Below, in pieces: positions 28,427 to 38,121 of a stretch of 64,000 nucleotides of DNA. Under the pieces are notes generated by a model. The model saw nothing but the letters and a program-made list of their open reading frames with translations. It was not told where the DNA came from and did not search any database. Each line of letters opens with the position of its first letter. Position 1 is the stretch's first letter. The stretch is from JAHQVI01 sp963749875 (GTDB taxonomy: Bacteria > Pseudomonadota > Alphaproteobacteria > Rhizobiales > Rhodomicrobiaceae). A program made the position numbers and the translations under genes. The stretch is from contig CAVVOX010000002.1 of NCBI GenBank assembly GCA_963749875.1, forward strand, positions 744,001 through 808,000, written 5' to 3'.

Positions 28427-29140
28427 ATGCTGAAAATGAGCACTGATCTTTTCAAGGCGATCGCTGCCGAGCGCGCGCTTGAACTCGTAACGCCCGGGAT
28501 GAAGCTCGGTCTGGGAACGGGGTCGACGGCGGCGAAATTCGTCGATCTCCTTGGCAAGAAGGTCCAGGAGGGGCTCGAGGTGCTTTGCGTGCCGACATCG
28601 GAGGACACCAGGCTCCGGGCGGAACGCGCCGGCGTGCCGCTGACCACGCTCGACGAGTATACCGAACTCGATCTGACCATCGACGGCGCTGATGAGCTTG
28701 ACGGCTCGCTCCGGCTGATCAAAGGCGGGGGCGGGGCGCTGTTACGCGAGAAGATCGTCGCCATGGCATCCGACCGGATGGTGGTGATCGCCGATCATTC
28801 GAAGCGCGTCGCGACGCTGGGGGCCTATCCGCTGCCCATCGAGGTCGTCCGCTTCGGAGCCAAGGCGACGATCCGGATGATCGAGGAAGCCGCATTCGAT
28901 GTCGGCTGCGAGGGCGAGATTGCGCTGCGCCGCCTGAACGGGGAGTTTTTCGTCTCCGACAGCGGCAATTACATTGCGGACTGCGCGTTCGGCGAAATCA
29001 ATGATCCGGAAGCGCTCGGAGATGTTCTGGAGATGATTCCGGGCGTTGTGGAGCACGGGCTGTTTATCGGCATCGCCGATAAGGCGATCATCGCCGGTCC
29101 GTCCGGTGTGCAGACCCTCGAAGCGCCCGAGGACGATTAA
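28427..29140 (+). CDS. rpiA: ribose-5-phosphate isomerase A
   Basis: A 237-residue isomerase interconverting ribose 5-phosphate and ribulose 5-phosphate in the pentose phosphate pathway, cytosolic. Substrate-binding motifs are all present: GLGTGSTAAKF, the catalytic TIDGADELDG and IKGGGGALLREKIV (with the base Glu and the binding Lys), and GNYIADC near the C-terminus. ATG 28427 gives MLKMSTDLFKAIAAERAL; ATG 28436 is also possible. It begins 15 bases after the aldehyde dehydrogenase stop and is followed by the DUF2059 and glutathione reductase genes on the same strand. Confidence 0.95.
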   Translation: MLKMSTDLFKAIAAERALELVTPGMKLGLGTGSTAAKFVDLLGKKVQEGLEVLCVPTSEDTRLRAERAGVPLTTLDEYTELDLTIDGADELDGSLRLIKGGGGALLREKIVAMASDRMVVIADHSKRVATLGAYPLPIEVVRFGAKATIRMIEEAAFDVGCEGEIALRRLNGEFFVSDSGNYIADCAFGEINDPEALGDVLEMIPGVVEHGLFIGIADKAIIAGPSGVQTLEAPEDD

Positions 29141-29203
29141 GGCATCACTGGCGTGGCGCCGGGCGGGCGAGACGGCGGAAGCCGATGAGCGAGGATCGAG
29201 ATA

Positions 29204-29749
29204 ATGACAATTCTCCACGCTGCGCGCGTCGGTGCCGCCCTTCTCTTGGGCATTCTGCTGATGGCGGCTCTTCCGGCATTGGCGCAGGAGCCGCCGCAGA
29301 TCGCTCCGGAAAAGCTTCAGGCCGCTCGAAACCTGCTCGAAGCCACCAAAATGGATGAGCAGTTCACCGAGCTGGTGCCGCTGATGTTCCGCGAAGTCCG
29401 CGAGGCGACACCGCCCCAGTCCCCCGACCAGCAGGAAGAGGTCGAGAGGGTGTTCGCGGAGATCGAAAAGCGGTTTCTGAGCCGGCGCGGCGAGATCATC
29501 GATCAGATTGCCGTCCTCTATGCGCAGAAATTCACCGCCGAGGAGATGAACACGCTGGCGGATTTCTGCCGGTCGCCCGTCGGTCAGAAGTTCGTCGAAC
29601 TCACGCCGGAGCTGACCTCGGAAGCCATGAAAATGGGATTTGCCTGGGCGCAGAAGATCGGGATCGAGGCGGAGGAGGTCATCCGGAAGGAGCTGAAGCG
29701 GCGCGGCGTCACCTTGGAAGCCGCGTCCCCCGATGACGCCAAACAATAA
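29204..29749 (+). CDS. DUF2059 domain-containing secreted protein
   Basis: 181 residues. A signal peptide (AARVGAALLLGILLMAALPA, cleavage near LAQ) is followed by an all-helical domain with the DUF2059 pattern: a run LYAQKFTAEEMNTLADFCRS and SPVGQKFVELTPELTSEAM. The domain occurs in periplasmic or secreted proteins of unknown role in proteobacteria. It is conserved next to rpiA and gor in Rhizobiales as far as I recall, so the three genes may be co-transcribed. Molecular function is unknown. Confidence 0.88.
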   Translation: MTILHAARVGAALLLGILLMAALPALAQEPPQIAPEKLQAARNLLEATKMDEQFTELVPLMFREVREATPPQSPDQQEEVERVFAEIEKRFLSRRGEIIDQIAVLYAQKFTAEEMNTLADFCRSPVGQKFVELTPELTSEAMKMGFAWAQKIGIEAEEVIRKELKRRGVTLEAASPDDAKQ

Positions 29750-29767
29750 GCAGGCACGTGAGGCTCC

Positions 29768-31135
29768 ATGACCTACGACTATGATCTTTTCGTCATTGGC
29801 GGCGGCTCAGGCGGCGTCCGCGCGGCGCGCATGGCGGCGCTCGCCGGTGCGCGTGTCGGCATCGCCGAGGAGTACCGCTATGGCGGCACATGTGTGATCC
29901 GGGGCTGTGTGCCGAAAAAGCTGTTCGTCTATGGCAGCCATTTCCATGAGGAATTTCAGGACGCGGCGGCCTTCGGCTGGAGCGTCGGGGGCGCGACTTT
30001 CGACTGGCCGACCCTGCGGGACAATGTGCAGCGCGAGGTGGGCCGGCTCAGCGGTGTCTATGTCAGCTTGCTCGACGGCGCGGGCGTCGAGCATTTCCGG
30101 AGCCGGGCCGTGTTGGACGACGCCAACATGGTGCGCCTGCTCGCCGACGGCCGCACTGTGACCGCCAAAACGGTCCTGATCGCCACCGGCTCCTGGCCGT
30201 TCGTTCCGCATATTCGCGGGGCTCAGCACATCCTTACCTCGAACGAGATGTTCACACTGGAGGAATTGCCGCGAAGCATCGCCATTGTCGGCGGCGGTTA
30301 TATCGGCGTGGAATTCGCCTCGATCCTCAACGGGCTCGGCGTCGATGTGACGCTGATCTACCGCGGCGACAAGATCCTGCGCGGATTTGACGACGATCTG
30401 CGCACCGGCCTGATGGACGCGATGCAGGCCCGGGGTATCCGCCTGATGCTGAACAAATATCTGGCTCATATCGATGAGGCGGACGGCGACAAGCTGATCG
30501 TCTTCGAAGACGGCGAGGAGCTGAGCGTCGGCTGCGTGATGTATGCGACGGGCCGCGTGCCGATGACGGCGGATATGGGCCTCATGGAAGCCGGGGTGAA
30601 GCTGGGGCTGGACGGCGAGATCGTCGTCGACCGCTATTCGCGCTCATCCGTCCACAATATCTATGCGGTCGGCGACGTTACCGACCGGGTCAATCTGACG
30701 CCCGTCGCGATCGACGAAGCGATGTGCTTTGTCGATACGGTGTTTCGCGGCAAGCCGAGACCGGTCGATCATAGCTTCATCCCCACGGCGGTGTTCTCTC
30801 AGCCGGAGATCGGCTCGGTCGGCCTGACCGAGCAGGGCGCGCGCGCGCAATATGCGGAGGTCGACATTTACAAGTCGAGCTTCCGGCCGATGAAATACAC
30901 TCTGCCCGGGCGCGACGAGAAGATGCTGATGAAGCTGATCGTCGACGCGCAGACGGATCATGTGCTCGGCTGCCACATAATGGGGCCGGATGCCGCCGAG
31001 ATGGCGCAAATCCTCGCCATTCCCTTACGCATGGGCGCGACAAAAGGGGATTTCGATGCCACAATGGCGCTTCATCCGAGCGCCGCCGAAGAGCTGGTCA
31101 CCATGCGCGAGAAGTGGACGCCGCCGCAAAGTTAG
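29768..31135 (+). CDS. gor: glutathione-disulfide reductase
   Basis: A 455-residue flavoprotein disulfide reductase that regenerates reduced glutathione with NADPH in the cytosol. The FAD fold is FVIGGGSGGVRAARMAA, the redox-active pair is in GGTCVIRGCVPKKLFVYG, the NADP fold is IAIVGGGYIGVEFASIL and the C-terminal His-Glu is in MALHPSAAEELVTM. NADPH use fits the basic residue after the second fold. The stop codon (TAG 31133-31135) is formed by the TA and first G of repeat copy C, directly after the last codon. Confidence 0.95.
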   Translation: MTYDYDLFVIGGGSGGVRAARMAALAGARVGIAEEYRYGGTCVIRGCVPKKLFVYGSHFHEEFQDAAAFGWSVGGATFDWPTLRDNVQREVGRLSGVYVSLLDGAGVEHFRSRAVLDDANMVRLLADGRTVTAKTVLIATGSWPFVPHIRGAQHILTSNEMFTLEELPRSIAIVGGGYIGVEFASILNGLGVDVTLIYRGDKILRGFDDDLRTGLMDAMQARGIRLMLNKYLAHIDEADGDKLIVFEDGEELSVGCVMYATGRVPMTADMGLMEAGVKLGLDGEIVVDRYSRSSVHNIYAVGDVTDRVNLTPVAIDEAMCFVDTVFRGKPRPVDHSFIPTAVFSQPEIGSVGLTEQGARAQYAEVDIYKSSFRPMKYTLPGRDEKMLMKLIVDAQTDHVLGCHIMGPDAAEMAQILAIPLRMGATKGDFDATMALHPSAAEELVTMREKWTPPQS

Positions 31136-31260
31136 CGCAACGCGCGTCCAAGCATGTCCCCGCGAAGGCGGGGATGGACGTGGGAACAGTTGCGCTCGTT
31201 TTTTGAGATAGATCAACTTGACCTCGTCCAAGTGAGCCCACTTGAACGAGGGTTGATCTA
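31133..31260 (+). repeat. MITE-like two-hairpin repeat, copy C (long form)
   Basis: 128 bp, TA to TA; the left context is T-TA-G and the right context is C-TA-G. Long form with an inner hairpin (CCCCGC and GCGGGG arms). Its left TAG is the stop codon of gor. It lies in the gap between gor and the convergent outer-membrane protein gene. Confidence 0.87.
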
Positions 31261-31287
31261 GGCGCTCCGGTCGGAGCTCTGTCCGCG

Positions 31288-32652
31288 TCAGTCGAGTTTG
31301 AACGTTATTCCGACCTGGCCGGCGATTGCGTGGAAATCCTCGCTCGCATCGCTGCGCACGGCCATATAGGCCTGCGTCGATTGTCCCACCTCGAAGTCCA
31401 GGCCCGCGCGCGCAAAGACGGACGTGTCTGCGTCGTCGAAGGAGAAGTTCACCCTATCGACCGTGAGCTCGTTTTCATAATGAAAGCGATGCGTGAGGCC
31501 GCTCTGGATAAAGGGCCGGATGTAATAATCGCCGTTCTTCAGCACGCTGAACAGGCGGGCTGACGCGCTGCCGGAGAATTCCTCCATATGGCCGTCGGTA
31601 TAGCTCGTGCTGAGCAAGTCTTCGTAATCGTCGCTCGTGGCGTAGACATAGTTCACGCCGCCGCGCAGGTCGAGCTTCGTCGTTCCCGCGAGCGTCACAA
31701 CGACGCCCGTCACGGCTGAGGTGGCGAGGCCGTAATTGTCGAACTCCGCCGAAATGGGCTGGACGACCGTGGTGCTGGTTTGGGGCGCGCCATAAGTCCC
31801 GGTCACGGTCAGCAGGCCGTAACGGTAGCCGTCCGTCACGAGACCGAAAGCCCCGGCCGACCAGGAGTCGACGTCGGCCGAGCCGCCGCTCGCCAGGCCC
31901 GGCAGCCCCGAAGGCGCGTCGACCTCAATATCCGTATGCGTATAATTCGCGATCGCCCCGAGCGTCACGCTGCCCGGCTGCGCGCCGAAAATTTTGGAGC
32001 CGTCGAAGCGCGTTCCGATCGTAAGGCCGTAATTGTCCTCGTCGAATCCAGGGGTCTTGCCGGATGCCGGGGCAAAGGAGGATGAGACCGAGAAACCGTC
32101 ATGCCGCAGCGCCTTATAGCCCGACACCAGGAATTGCGACGATGTCGTGCTGGCGCCGGCCACTGCGATCGGGCTGAGCCCGCCATTATCAGGCGTAATG
32201 TCCCCGTCCAAAGCGGCGGAAATGATGTCCTGGGTCAAAGCGGAGGCCAGGAGCCCCGCCGTGGCCACTGTCTGGCCCAGCGTGGCGAGCGTCTGGAGAA
32301 CGACGCCTTGCTCCTCAGGGCGCAGCTTTTCTAAGATTTCCCGCAGCGAGCCGGCCGGCGGCAGGTCCTTAACCGGCGGCAGATCCACGTCGTCTACCAG
32401 CGGCAGTTTGTCTCCGACAACCTGTTCTTCGACCGTCCTCTCGATGGGGTCTGTTGTGTCGATGACCTGGATGACGGCGCTGGTGTCCACAACTCGCTCG
32501 GCCGCGGGCAGGCACGGACCGACCTCCGTTACGGAGACGTCGAGGCAGTCGGCGGCGAAGGCTTCCGAGATATTTGCCGAGATCGCAGCGGAAACGCCTA
32601 CACAGAATACGACGTAACGCGTCTTCGCTCCAAGAGAGCGTTGCATGCCCAT
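31288..32652 (-). CDS. outer-membrane autotransporter-type beta-barrel protein
   Basis: About 454 residues. A signal peptide (YVVFCVGVSAAISANISEAF, cleavage near AFA) leads to an acidic, Pro/Val-rich stretch (about 30-120), a linker, and from about residue 190 to the end an aromatic-alternating barrel. Barrel strands show patterns such as YGLTIGTRFDGSKIF and YTHTDIEVDAP, and the chain ends VGITFKLD. This resembles the barrel domain of autotransporters (PF03797 type), but the passenger is very short. I chose ATG 32652 with GGGGGAA about three to five bases upstream; ATG 32646 is also possible. It is divergent from the TonB-like gene. Confidence 0.75.
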   Translation of the reverse strand: MGMQRSLGAKTRYVVFCVGVSAAISANISEAFAADCLDVSVTEVGPCLPAAERVVDTSAVIQVIDTTDPIERTVEEQVVGDKLPLVDDVDLPPVKDLPPAGSLREILEKLRPEEQGVVLQTLATLGQTVATAGLLASALTQDIISAALDGDITPDNGGLSPIAVAGASTTSSQFLVSGYKALRHDGFSVSSSFAPASGKTPGFDEDNYGLTIGTRFDGSKIFGAQPGSVTLGAIANYTHTDIEVDAPSGLPGLASGGSADVDSWSAGAFGLVTDGYRYGLLTVTGTYGAPQTSTTVVQPISAEFDNYGLATSAVTGVVVTLAGTTKLDLRGGVNYVYATSDDYEDLLSTSYTDGHMEEFSGSASARLFSVLKNGDYYIRPFIQSGLTHRFHYENELTVDRVNFSFDDADTSVFARAGLDFEVGQSTQAYMAVRSDASEDFHAIAGQVGITFKLD

Positions 32653-33091
32653 CGTTCCCCCAGTGCCCGATCCGGCCAATGATCTCCGGAAAGCCCCCTA
32701 TGTCCACCTATCTGGAGTTGCATTAGCTGCCCAATTCGCGCCTTATTTGGCGATGGGCTCGCCCGATCTCGTAACCGCTCCAATCTGATGATCTGAGCGC
32801 GGTTGAAGCAGCTCAGCTAAGCGCGCGTTCCGGCGAGCATTTCTCTGGAAATGCCCTCGAAAATTGCATAAGTTGCATATCAACAGCTTTTGGTTGTGGA
32901 ATGCGTCGCCGCTCGCGCCGTCTGCGTTGCGTGTGATGCATTCGGGTCACAGAGCAGCAGGATGAAGATCACAAGAGCAGCCATCCCAGTTCTCCGTTTC
33001 CTTCGGCGTCATGAGACCGAGACTGCGCGGGATCTGAATTTGCTGGACCTGCCCCGGCCGGCGCGCCGGTCCGAACTCCTTCCTTCGCTGG
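32653..33091. other. intergenic region upstream of the TonB-like gene
   Basis: 439 bp between the barrel gene and the first start of the long TonB frame. The stretch 32962-33080 may be the real 5' end of the TonB-like gene in a shifted frame (see that entry). No RNA gene or repeat copy is seen. A short direct repeat TTGCATA occurs at about 32866-32879. Promoters for both divergent genes should lie here. Confidence 0.5.
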
Positions 33092-34075
33092 ATGCTCCCT
33101 GCTGCCCTGATTTTGGTTCACGGCGGCTTACTGGCTTACCTGATCGGCTTTGCCCGAATGCCGGGCCAGCTGCGCGGAACGCCGCCAAACGCTATTCCGG
33201 TCGAACTCGCGGACGGCGTGGCGCTCGAAAAGCAGGACCGCGAGCCTCTCCGCGCCGACCTGTCGCCGGCGAAAGGCGCGACACAGGATGAGACGGCGTA
33301 TGCCCGGTCTCAGAGCCAACAGCCGGTTGTCGCGCTCAATGTGACGGTTCCGCCGGATCCGGCCTCCGCGTTGCCGGAAGACATGGGGGCGCAGCCTCCG
33401 CGGCAAGCCGGCTCCGATGCCCACCTGGAGGCATCGGATGAGGGGCGGCCGGCCGGAACAGACCGCCAAGAGCAAGCGACGCGGCATGCCGAAGAGGAAG
33501 GACCCGCGGAGCCGGCTTTGCCGGAGCAGCGGGCCGAGCGGCCGGCAACGCCGCTGGCAGTGGCGCGATCGGCCGCCTTTCTTGCCATTCACGGCACGGG
33601 GCATTTGCCGGAGGATCTCAGGCCGCTTTCTTCAGCCGGCGCCAGCGACGCGCCATTGTCGGATGAAGCCGCCGATGCCGCCTCTGCGCCGATCGCCGAG
33701 GCCGTGCCGCCGCCCGCCCGCCGGCAAATTGCCGCAACTGAAATTGCCCATCACGAGGAGAACAGCTCCAGTGTCGCCGCCGAGACGCGGCAAGCGGCAC
33801 GAAGTCGGGCGCTGAACGCTTACCGTGCGAAAGTGCGCGGGCATCTGGCGGCGCATAAGCCGAGAGGCGGCTTCGGCTCGGATACGGTGGTTGTCGGCTT
33901 CACGCTCCTGCGGTCGGGCGAGGTCGCCTCCGCCCGCATTCTCAAGTCGCGGGGGATTTATCATCTGGAGCAGGGTGCGCTGAATGCCGTCCACCGCGCG
34001 GCGCCCTTTCCCCCGCCGCCGCAGTCCCTCAAAGGTGCGCGGTTCCATTTCGCCATCCCTTTCCGGTTCGAATAG
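33092..34075 (+). CDS. TonB-family energy transducer-like protein, N-terminus possibly frameshifted
   Basis: 327 residues from ATG 33092. A membrane helix (LPAALILVHGGLLAYLIGFA) is followed by a long Pro/Ala/Glu-rich periplasmic linker (about 40-240) and a C-terminal TonB-like domain (about 245-325) with RALNAYRAKVRGHLAAHKPR and GSDTVVVGFTLLRSGEVAS. It would transmit proton-motive force to outer-membrane receptors. Just upstream another frame starting at 32962 reads NLLDLPRPARRSELL, and one base dropped near 33079-33083 would join it as SELLLRWMLPAAL, giving 370 residues. So the annotated N-terminus may be truncated by an indel. No exbB/exbD genes are adjacent. Confidence 0.75.
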   Translation: MLPAALILVHGGLLAYLIGFARMPGQLRGTPPNAIPVELADGVALEKQDREPLRADLSPAKGATQDETAYARSQSQQPVVALNVTVPPDPASALPEDMGAQPPRQAGSDAHLEASDEGRPAGTDRQEQATRHAEEEGPAEPALPEQRAERPATPLAVARSAAFLAIHGTGHLPEDLRPLSSAGASDAPLSDEAADAASAPIAEAVPPPARRQIAATEIAHHEENSSSVAAETRQAARSRALNAYRAKVRGHLAAHKPRGGFGSDTVVVGFTLLRSGEVASARILKSRGIYHLEQGALNAVHRAAPFPPPPQSLKGARFHFAIPFRFE

Positions 34076-34102
34076 CGCCGCAAGGACTTTGAGCCGGTAG
34101 CC

Positions 34103-35326
34103 TCAGCGCGCCGCGGCGGCCTTCAGACGCGGCGACATTTTTCCCGCCAGGCGCTCGACGATCATCCGGCCGATCGGCAGGGCCGAGGTCGCCGCCGGCG
34201 AGGGTGCGTTGCAGACGTGGAGCATGCGGTCCGTTTCCTTGAAAAGGAAATCGTGAACGAGCGTCCCGTCCAGTAAAACCGCCTGCGCACGGATGCCCGC
34301 CTCCTGAGGCGTGAGATCGTCCAGCTCAAGGCTCGGGCAGTATTTCCGGCATTCGGCCAGATAGCGTCCTTTCGAAAGTGAATTGCGCAGCTCGGAAAGG
34401 CCGGCGTTCAGATGCTTCGCCATGACCCGCCAGAAGCCGGGAAAGCGCAGAAAGCTCGCCGTGTCCCGGGCGGAGAAGGAAAATTTGCGGTAGCCCTCGC
34501 GCGACCAGCCGAGTACGGCATTCGGTCCGACCGTGACGCCGCCGTCGATCATCCGCGTCAGATGAATGCCGAGGAAGGGCAGGGCAGGGTCGGGCACGGG
34601 ATAGATCAACGCATTGACGATCCCGTTCTTCTCCGACGGCAGACGATAATATTCGCCGCGAAACGGCACGATCTTGAAGTCGGTCCGAATCCCGGCAAGA
34701 CGGGCGAGCCGGTCCGACTGCAGCCCGCCGCAGGAAATCAGATAGCGCGCTTGCCATTCCCGATCGCCGGCCCGGACCGTGACTCCCTTGCCGCTTTCCT
34801 CGATAGCGGTGACCTCGGCATTGAAATGGATGGTGGCGCCGCGCCGCCTCAGATCCTGCGCCATGGCCCGGCATATCTGCTTGAAGTCGACAATCCCGGT
34901 GCTCGGAACGAAGACCGCCCCCAGCCCGGTAATGTTCGGCTCTCTGCGGCGAAGTTCGGCCGCGTCGATCCGCTCCGCATCGACCTTGTTCTGTGTGGCG
35001 CGTTCGAACAGCGCATCCATCCGGTTGCGCTCGGCGTCATCCGTGGCGACCAGCAGCTTCCCGCAAGTGACATAGGGAATGTTGTGCGCCTTGCAGAAGC
35101 CGATCGTTTCCGCGACGCCCCTGCGGCAGAGCTCGGCCTTGAAACTGCCAGGACCATAATAGATGCCGGAATGGATGACGCCGCTATTATGTCCGGTCTG
35201 ATGCTGTCCGACGCCGGCTTCCTTCTCCAGGACAACGATATCGGCGCCCGGATGCGCTTCGGCGAATCGCAATGCGCTTGCAAGTCCGACGATCCCCGCA
35301 CCAATGACGCAAATATCGTGGATCAT
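34103..35326 (-). CDS. lhgO: L-2-hydroxyglutarate oxidase
   Basis: A 407-residue FAD-dependent oxidase/dehydrogenase of the DAO fold, converting L-2-hydroxyglutarate to 2-oxoglutarate. The FAD fold is DICVIGAGIVGLASALRFAE, and the family motif HQTGHNSGVIHSGIYYGPGS follows at about residue 42. The C-terminus carries LVHDFLFKETDRMLHVCNAP, also typical of LhgO. It works at the membrane with a quinone acceptor in known relatives. It stands alone; its stop lies 28 bases from the end of the convergent TonB-like gene. Confidence 0.92.
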   Translation of the reverse strand: MIHDICVIGAGIVGLASALRFAEAHPGADIVVLEKEAGVGQHQTGHNSGVIHSGIYYGPGSFKAELCRRGVAETIGFCKAHNIPYVTCGKLLVATDDAERNRMDALFERATQNKVDAERIDAAELRRREPNITGLGAVFVPSTGIVDFKQICRAMAQDLRRRGATIHFNAEVTAIEESGKGVTVRAGDREWQARYLISCGGLQSDRLARLAGIRTDFKIVPFRGEYYRLPSEKNGIVNALIYPVPDPALPFLGIHLTRMIDGGVTVGPNAVLGWSREGYRKFSFSARDTASFLRFPGFWRVMAKHLNAGLSELRNSLSKGRYLAECRKYCPSLELDDLTPQEAGIRAQAVLLDGTLVHDFLFKETDRMLHVCNAPSPAATSALPIGRMIVERLAGKMSPRLKAAAAR

Positions 35327-35363
35327 CGACTTACCGCGCCGGATCCGGGGTCGCAGGGGCGCA

Positions 35364-35771
35364 TCAACTCTCCTCGTCGTCCTCGCGCGAGCCGCTGACG
35401 ATGCCGGTCACCTCATCATCGTCCTCATCCTCTTCGACTTCGATGAAGGTTTCATCGTCTTTGCCAAGGTCGGCGTCTTCTTCTTCTTCGATTTCGACGA
35501 GCTCATTGTCCTCCAGATCCGGAATCTCGTTTTCGTCGGCCTCGACTTCCTCGAGCGAAACGGTCTCGACCCCGGCGGGTGCGCCGGCAATCGCCTCGTC
35601 GTCCTCGTCATCCTCGGTAGTGGGTGGCGGGGCCGGCTTCGAACGCGTCTCCTGATGCTGGAAGACCGCGTCGCAGATGGGGCAGGTAATCGGATTCTGG
35701 TTCAAGTCGTAGAACTTGTTGCCGCAGCTCTGGCAGACCCGTTTTGTTCCGCGCGCAGCTTTTGTTGACAT
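35364..35771 (-). CDS. TIGR02300-family zinc-ribbon protein with acidic tail
   Basis: 135 residues of unknown function, a family conserved in Alphaproteobacteria and usually encoded next to aroA. Two CxxC pairs form a zinc ribbon (KRVCQSCGNKFYDLNQNPIT then CPICDAVFQ). The remainder is very rich in Asp and Glu (runs such as EIEEEEDADLGKDDETFIEV), likely disordered. I chose ATG 35771 (MSTKAARGTKRVC), directly before the ribbon. It is divergent from aroA. The acidic tail could bind basic proteins or metal, but there is no evidence. Confidence 0.9.
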   Translation of the reverse strand: MSTKAARGTKRVCQSCGNKFYDLNQNPITCPICDAVFQHQETRSKPAPPPTTEDDEDDEAIAGAPAGVETVSLEEVEADENEIPDLEDNELVEIEEEEDADLGKDDETFIEVEEDEDDDEVTGIVSGSREDDEES

Positions 35772-35979
35772 GCAATCGCCTCGTGAAAAGTCTCTGTCTC
35801 TGTCATCTGGGGAAATCGAAAATTGCATAGGCACGGATCGCACTCCGTGTCAAAGCGAAATGAATGGCCTGTGCGCTCCCCGCATTGAGAATTGACAGCC
35901 CGGCGATCGCAAGTCTCTATGGCGGCGGCGGAATGCCGAAGGCCGCCGATTGCGCCAACCCGCACTCCCGCGTTTGACA

Positions 35980-37310
35980 ATGACCATGCTTGCCGCCGTC
36001 CGATCGGGCCCGTTAACCGGCCATGTCAGTGTGCCCGGCGATAAATCCATCTCGCACAGGGCGCTGATGTTCGGGGCCCTGGCGATCGATGAAACGCGCA
36101 TTACCGGGCTTCTCGAAGCGGCCGACGTCCTCGCCACGGCGCGCATCGTGGAGCAACTCGGCGCGGGCGTCACGTTCGAGGACGGCGTCTGGACGATTAC
36201 CGGCCGCGGCATTGGCGGCCTGATGAAACCGGATGCGCCGCTCGACTTCGGCAATTCCGGCACGGGCGCAAGGCTGATGGCGGGGATCGTCACGGGCCAT
36301 CCGATCACGGCCGTTTTCAGAGGCGATGAATCGCTCTGCCGTCGACCGATGGGGCGCGTGCTGACGCCGCTCAAGATGATGGGGCTCAGCGTTCTCGAGG
36401 AAAGGCAGGAGACGCTGCCGCTGACCTTGCGGGGGACGGCGGACGTCATTCCGATCTTTTATCGATTGCCGGTCCCTTCCGCGCAGGTGAAATCGGCCAT
36501 CCTCCTGGCCGGGCTCGGCTCGGCCGGCGAGACGATGATCGTCGAACCGGAGATCACGCGCGATCACACCGAAAAGATGCTGGCCTATCTCGGCGCCAGG
36601 ATCGATATTGTTGATGGCGAGGAAGGGCGTCTCATTACGCTGAAGGGCCAGCCCATGCTCAAAGGGCGCCCGATCGATGTTCCCGGCGATCCGAGTTCGG
36701 CCGCGTTCCTGGCCGCGGCGGCGCTGATTTGCCCAACTCCGATCTTCTGATCGAAAATGTTCTGATCAATCCCACCCGTATCGGCTTTTACGATACCATT
36801 GCCGAGATGGGCGCAGAGCTGAGCTTTGAAAATCCCCGCGAGCAGGGCGGCGAGCCGGTTTGCGACATTCGCGTGAAGCACAGCGCGCTGAAGGCTGTCC
36901 GCGTGCCGCCGGAGCGGGCGCCGTTCATGATCGACGAATATCCCGTGCTGGCCGTGCTGGCCGCCTTCGCCGAGGGCGAGATGATCATGGAAGGGCTGGC
37001 GGAGCTCCGGGTGAAGGAAAGCGACCGCCTGGCTGCGACGGAAAAAGGGCTTATGGCCTGCGGGGTGGATGCGCACAGCGAAGAAGACACGCTGATCGTG
37101 CGCGGATGGAACAGCGTCCCCGGCGGCGCGACGATCCGCACGAACATGGATCATCGCATCGCCATGGCCTTTCTGACCATGGGACTGGGGTCGGCAAAGC
37201 CCGTGGCGGTCGATGACAGCTCGATGATCGAGACCAGCTTTCCCACCTTCAGGAGCCTCATGGAAAGTGTCGGCGCCCGTTTCCATATACAGCGGAGCGG
37301 AGCGCGATGA
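35980..37310 (+). pseudogene. aroA: 3-phosphoshikimate 1-carboxyvinyltransferase (class II EPSP synthase), frameshifted
   Basis: The penultimate step toward chorismate. From ATG 35980 come VPGDKSISHRALMFGALA, the phosphoenolpyruvate site LDFGNSGTGARLM, RPMGRVLTPLKMMG and RDHTEKMLAYLGARID. Near 36727-36735 a missing base shifts the frame: the first frame ends with TGA at 36748-36750, and the rest (NSDLLIENVLINPTRIGFYD, MIDEYPVLAVLAAFAEG, LRVKESDRLAATEKGL) runs in another frame to 37310. Adding one base gives about 443 residues, normal for the family. At the position of CP4-type Ala100 the sequence has Gly (GNSGTG), the usual residue of glyphosate-sensitive enzymes. As the gene should be essential, sequence error is the likeliest cause. 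Confidence 0.9.
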
Positions 37311-37945
37311 TTATTGCCATCGACGGTCCGGCCGCTTCGGGCAAGGGGACGCTCGCCGAGCACATCGCGCTGCATTACGGGCTCGACCATCTCGATACCG
37401 GGATGCTCTATCGCGGCGTGGCGCGCAAATTGATCGAGGCGGGCGAGGGTCTCGACGATGCCGCCGCGGCCGAGCGTGCTGCGCGCTCCCTGGATCTGGC
37501 GCGGCTCAACGACCCGGCTCTGCGGGCGCGCCCGATGGGCGAGGCGGCATCGGTCGTTGCGCAAATTCCGGCCGTCCGTGAAGCGCTCCTGGAAATGCAG
37601 CGCGGCTTTACCGAGCGGCGCGCGGGCGCGGTGGTCGAAGGCCGCGATATCGGCACGGTGATTTTCCCCGATGCCGATGTGAAGCTCTACATAACCGCCG
37701 ATCTCGGCGAACGCGCCCACAGGCGCTATCAGGAGCTGATTGCCCGCGGCGAGACCACGACCGAGGAGGCCGTCTATGCCGATCTGGAGAAACGCGATCG
37801 ACGCGATCAGAACCGCACCGCCTCGCCATTGCGGATGGCAGAGGACGCACACTTGCTCGATACGACCAAATTGGATATAGAGACAGCGTTTTTCGTCGCC
37901 GTGAGATTGATCGAAGCCGCGATGGGCCGGTCCTCGCAGACATAG
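37307..37945 (+). CDS. cmk: cytidylate kinase
   Basis: A 212-residue kinase phosphorylating CMP/dCMP for nucleotide synthesis. The P-loop is IAIDGPAASGKGTLAEHIAL at the very N-terminus. Further family marks are LDTGMLYRGVARKL, the substrate-contact region VVEGRDIGTVIFPDADVKLY and the lid RDRRDQNRTASPLRMAEDA with DTTKLDIE. It overlaps aroA by four bases (ATGA), so the genes are coupled. The order aroA-cmk-rpsA is the usual alphaproteobacterial arrangement. Confidence 0.96.
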   Translation: MIIAIDGPAASGKGTLAEHIALHYGLDHLDTGMLYRGVARKLIEAGEGLDDAAAAERAARSLDLARLNDPALRARPMGEAASVVAQIPAVREALLEMQRGFTERRAGAVVEGRDIGTVIFPDADVKLYITADLGERAHRRYQELIARGETTTEEAVYADLEKRDRRDQNRTASPLRMAEDAHLLDTTKLDIETAFFVAVRLIEAAMGRSSQT

Positions 37946-38121
37946 TGGGTTTCCGCAGGCTGCGTGCGGATCGCTCTAAATTGCCATACGGCGTTCTTTT
38001 GTCTTTCTGGCACTGAGGAAAATGATGGATGACGGTCAGGCGCTCTCCCCGCCGGTAGGAGAGGCCGGATCGTTCATTCTGTTTACACGAAACACGAGAC
38101 AAGCAGCCGGCAGGGAAATTG

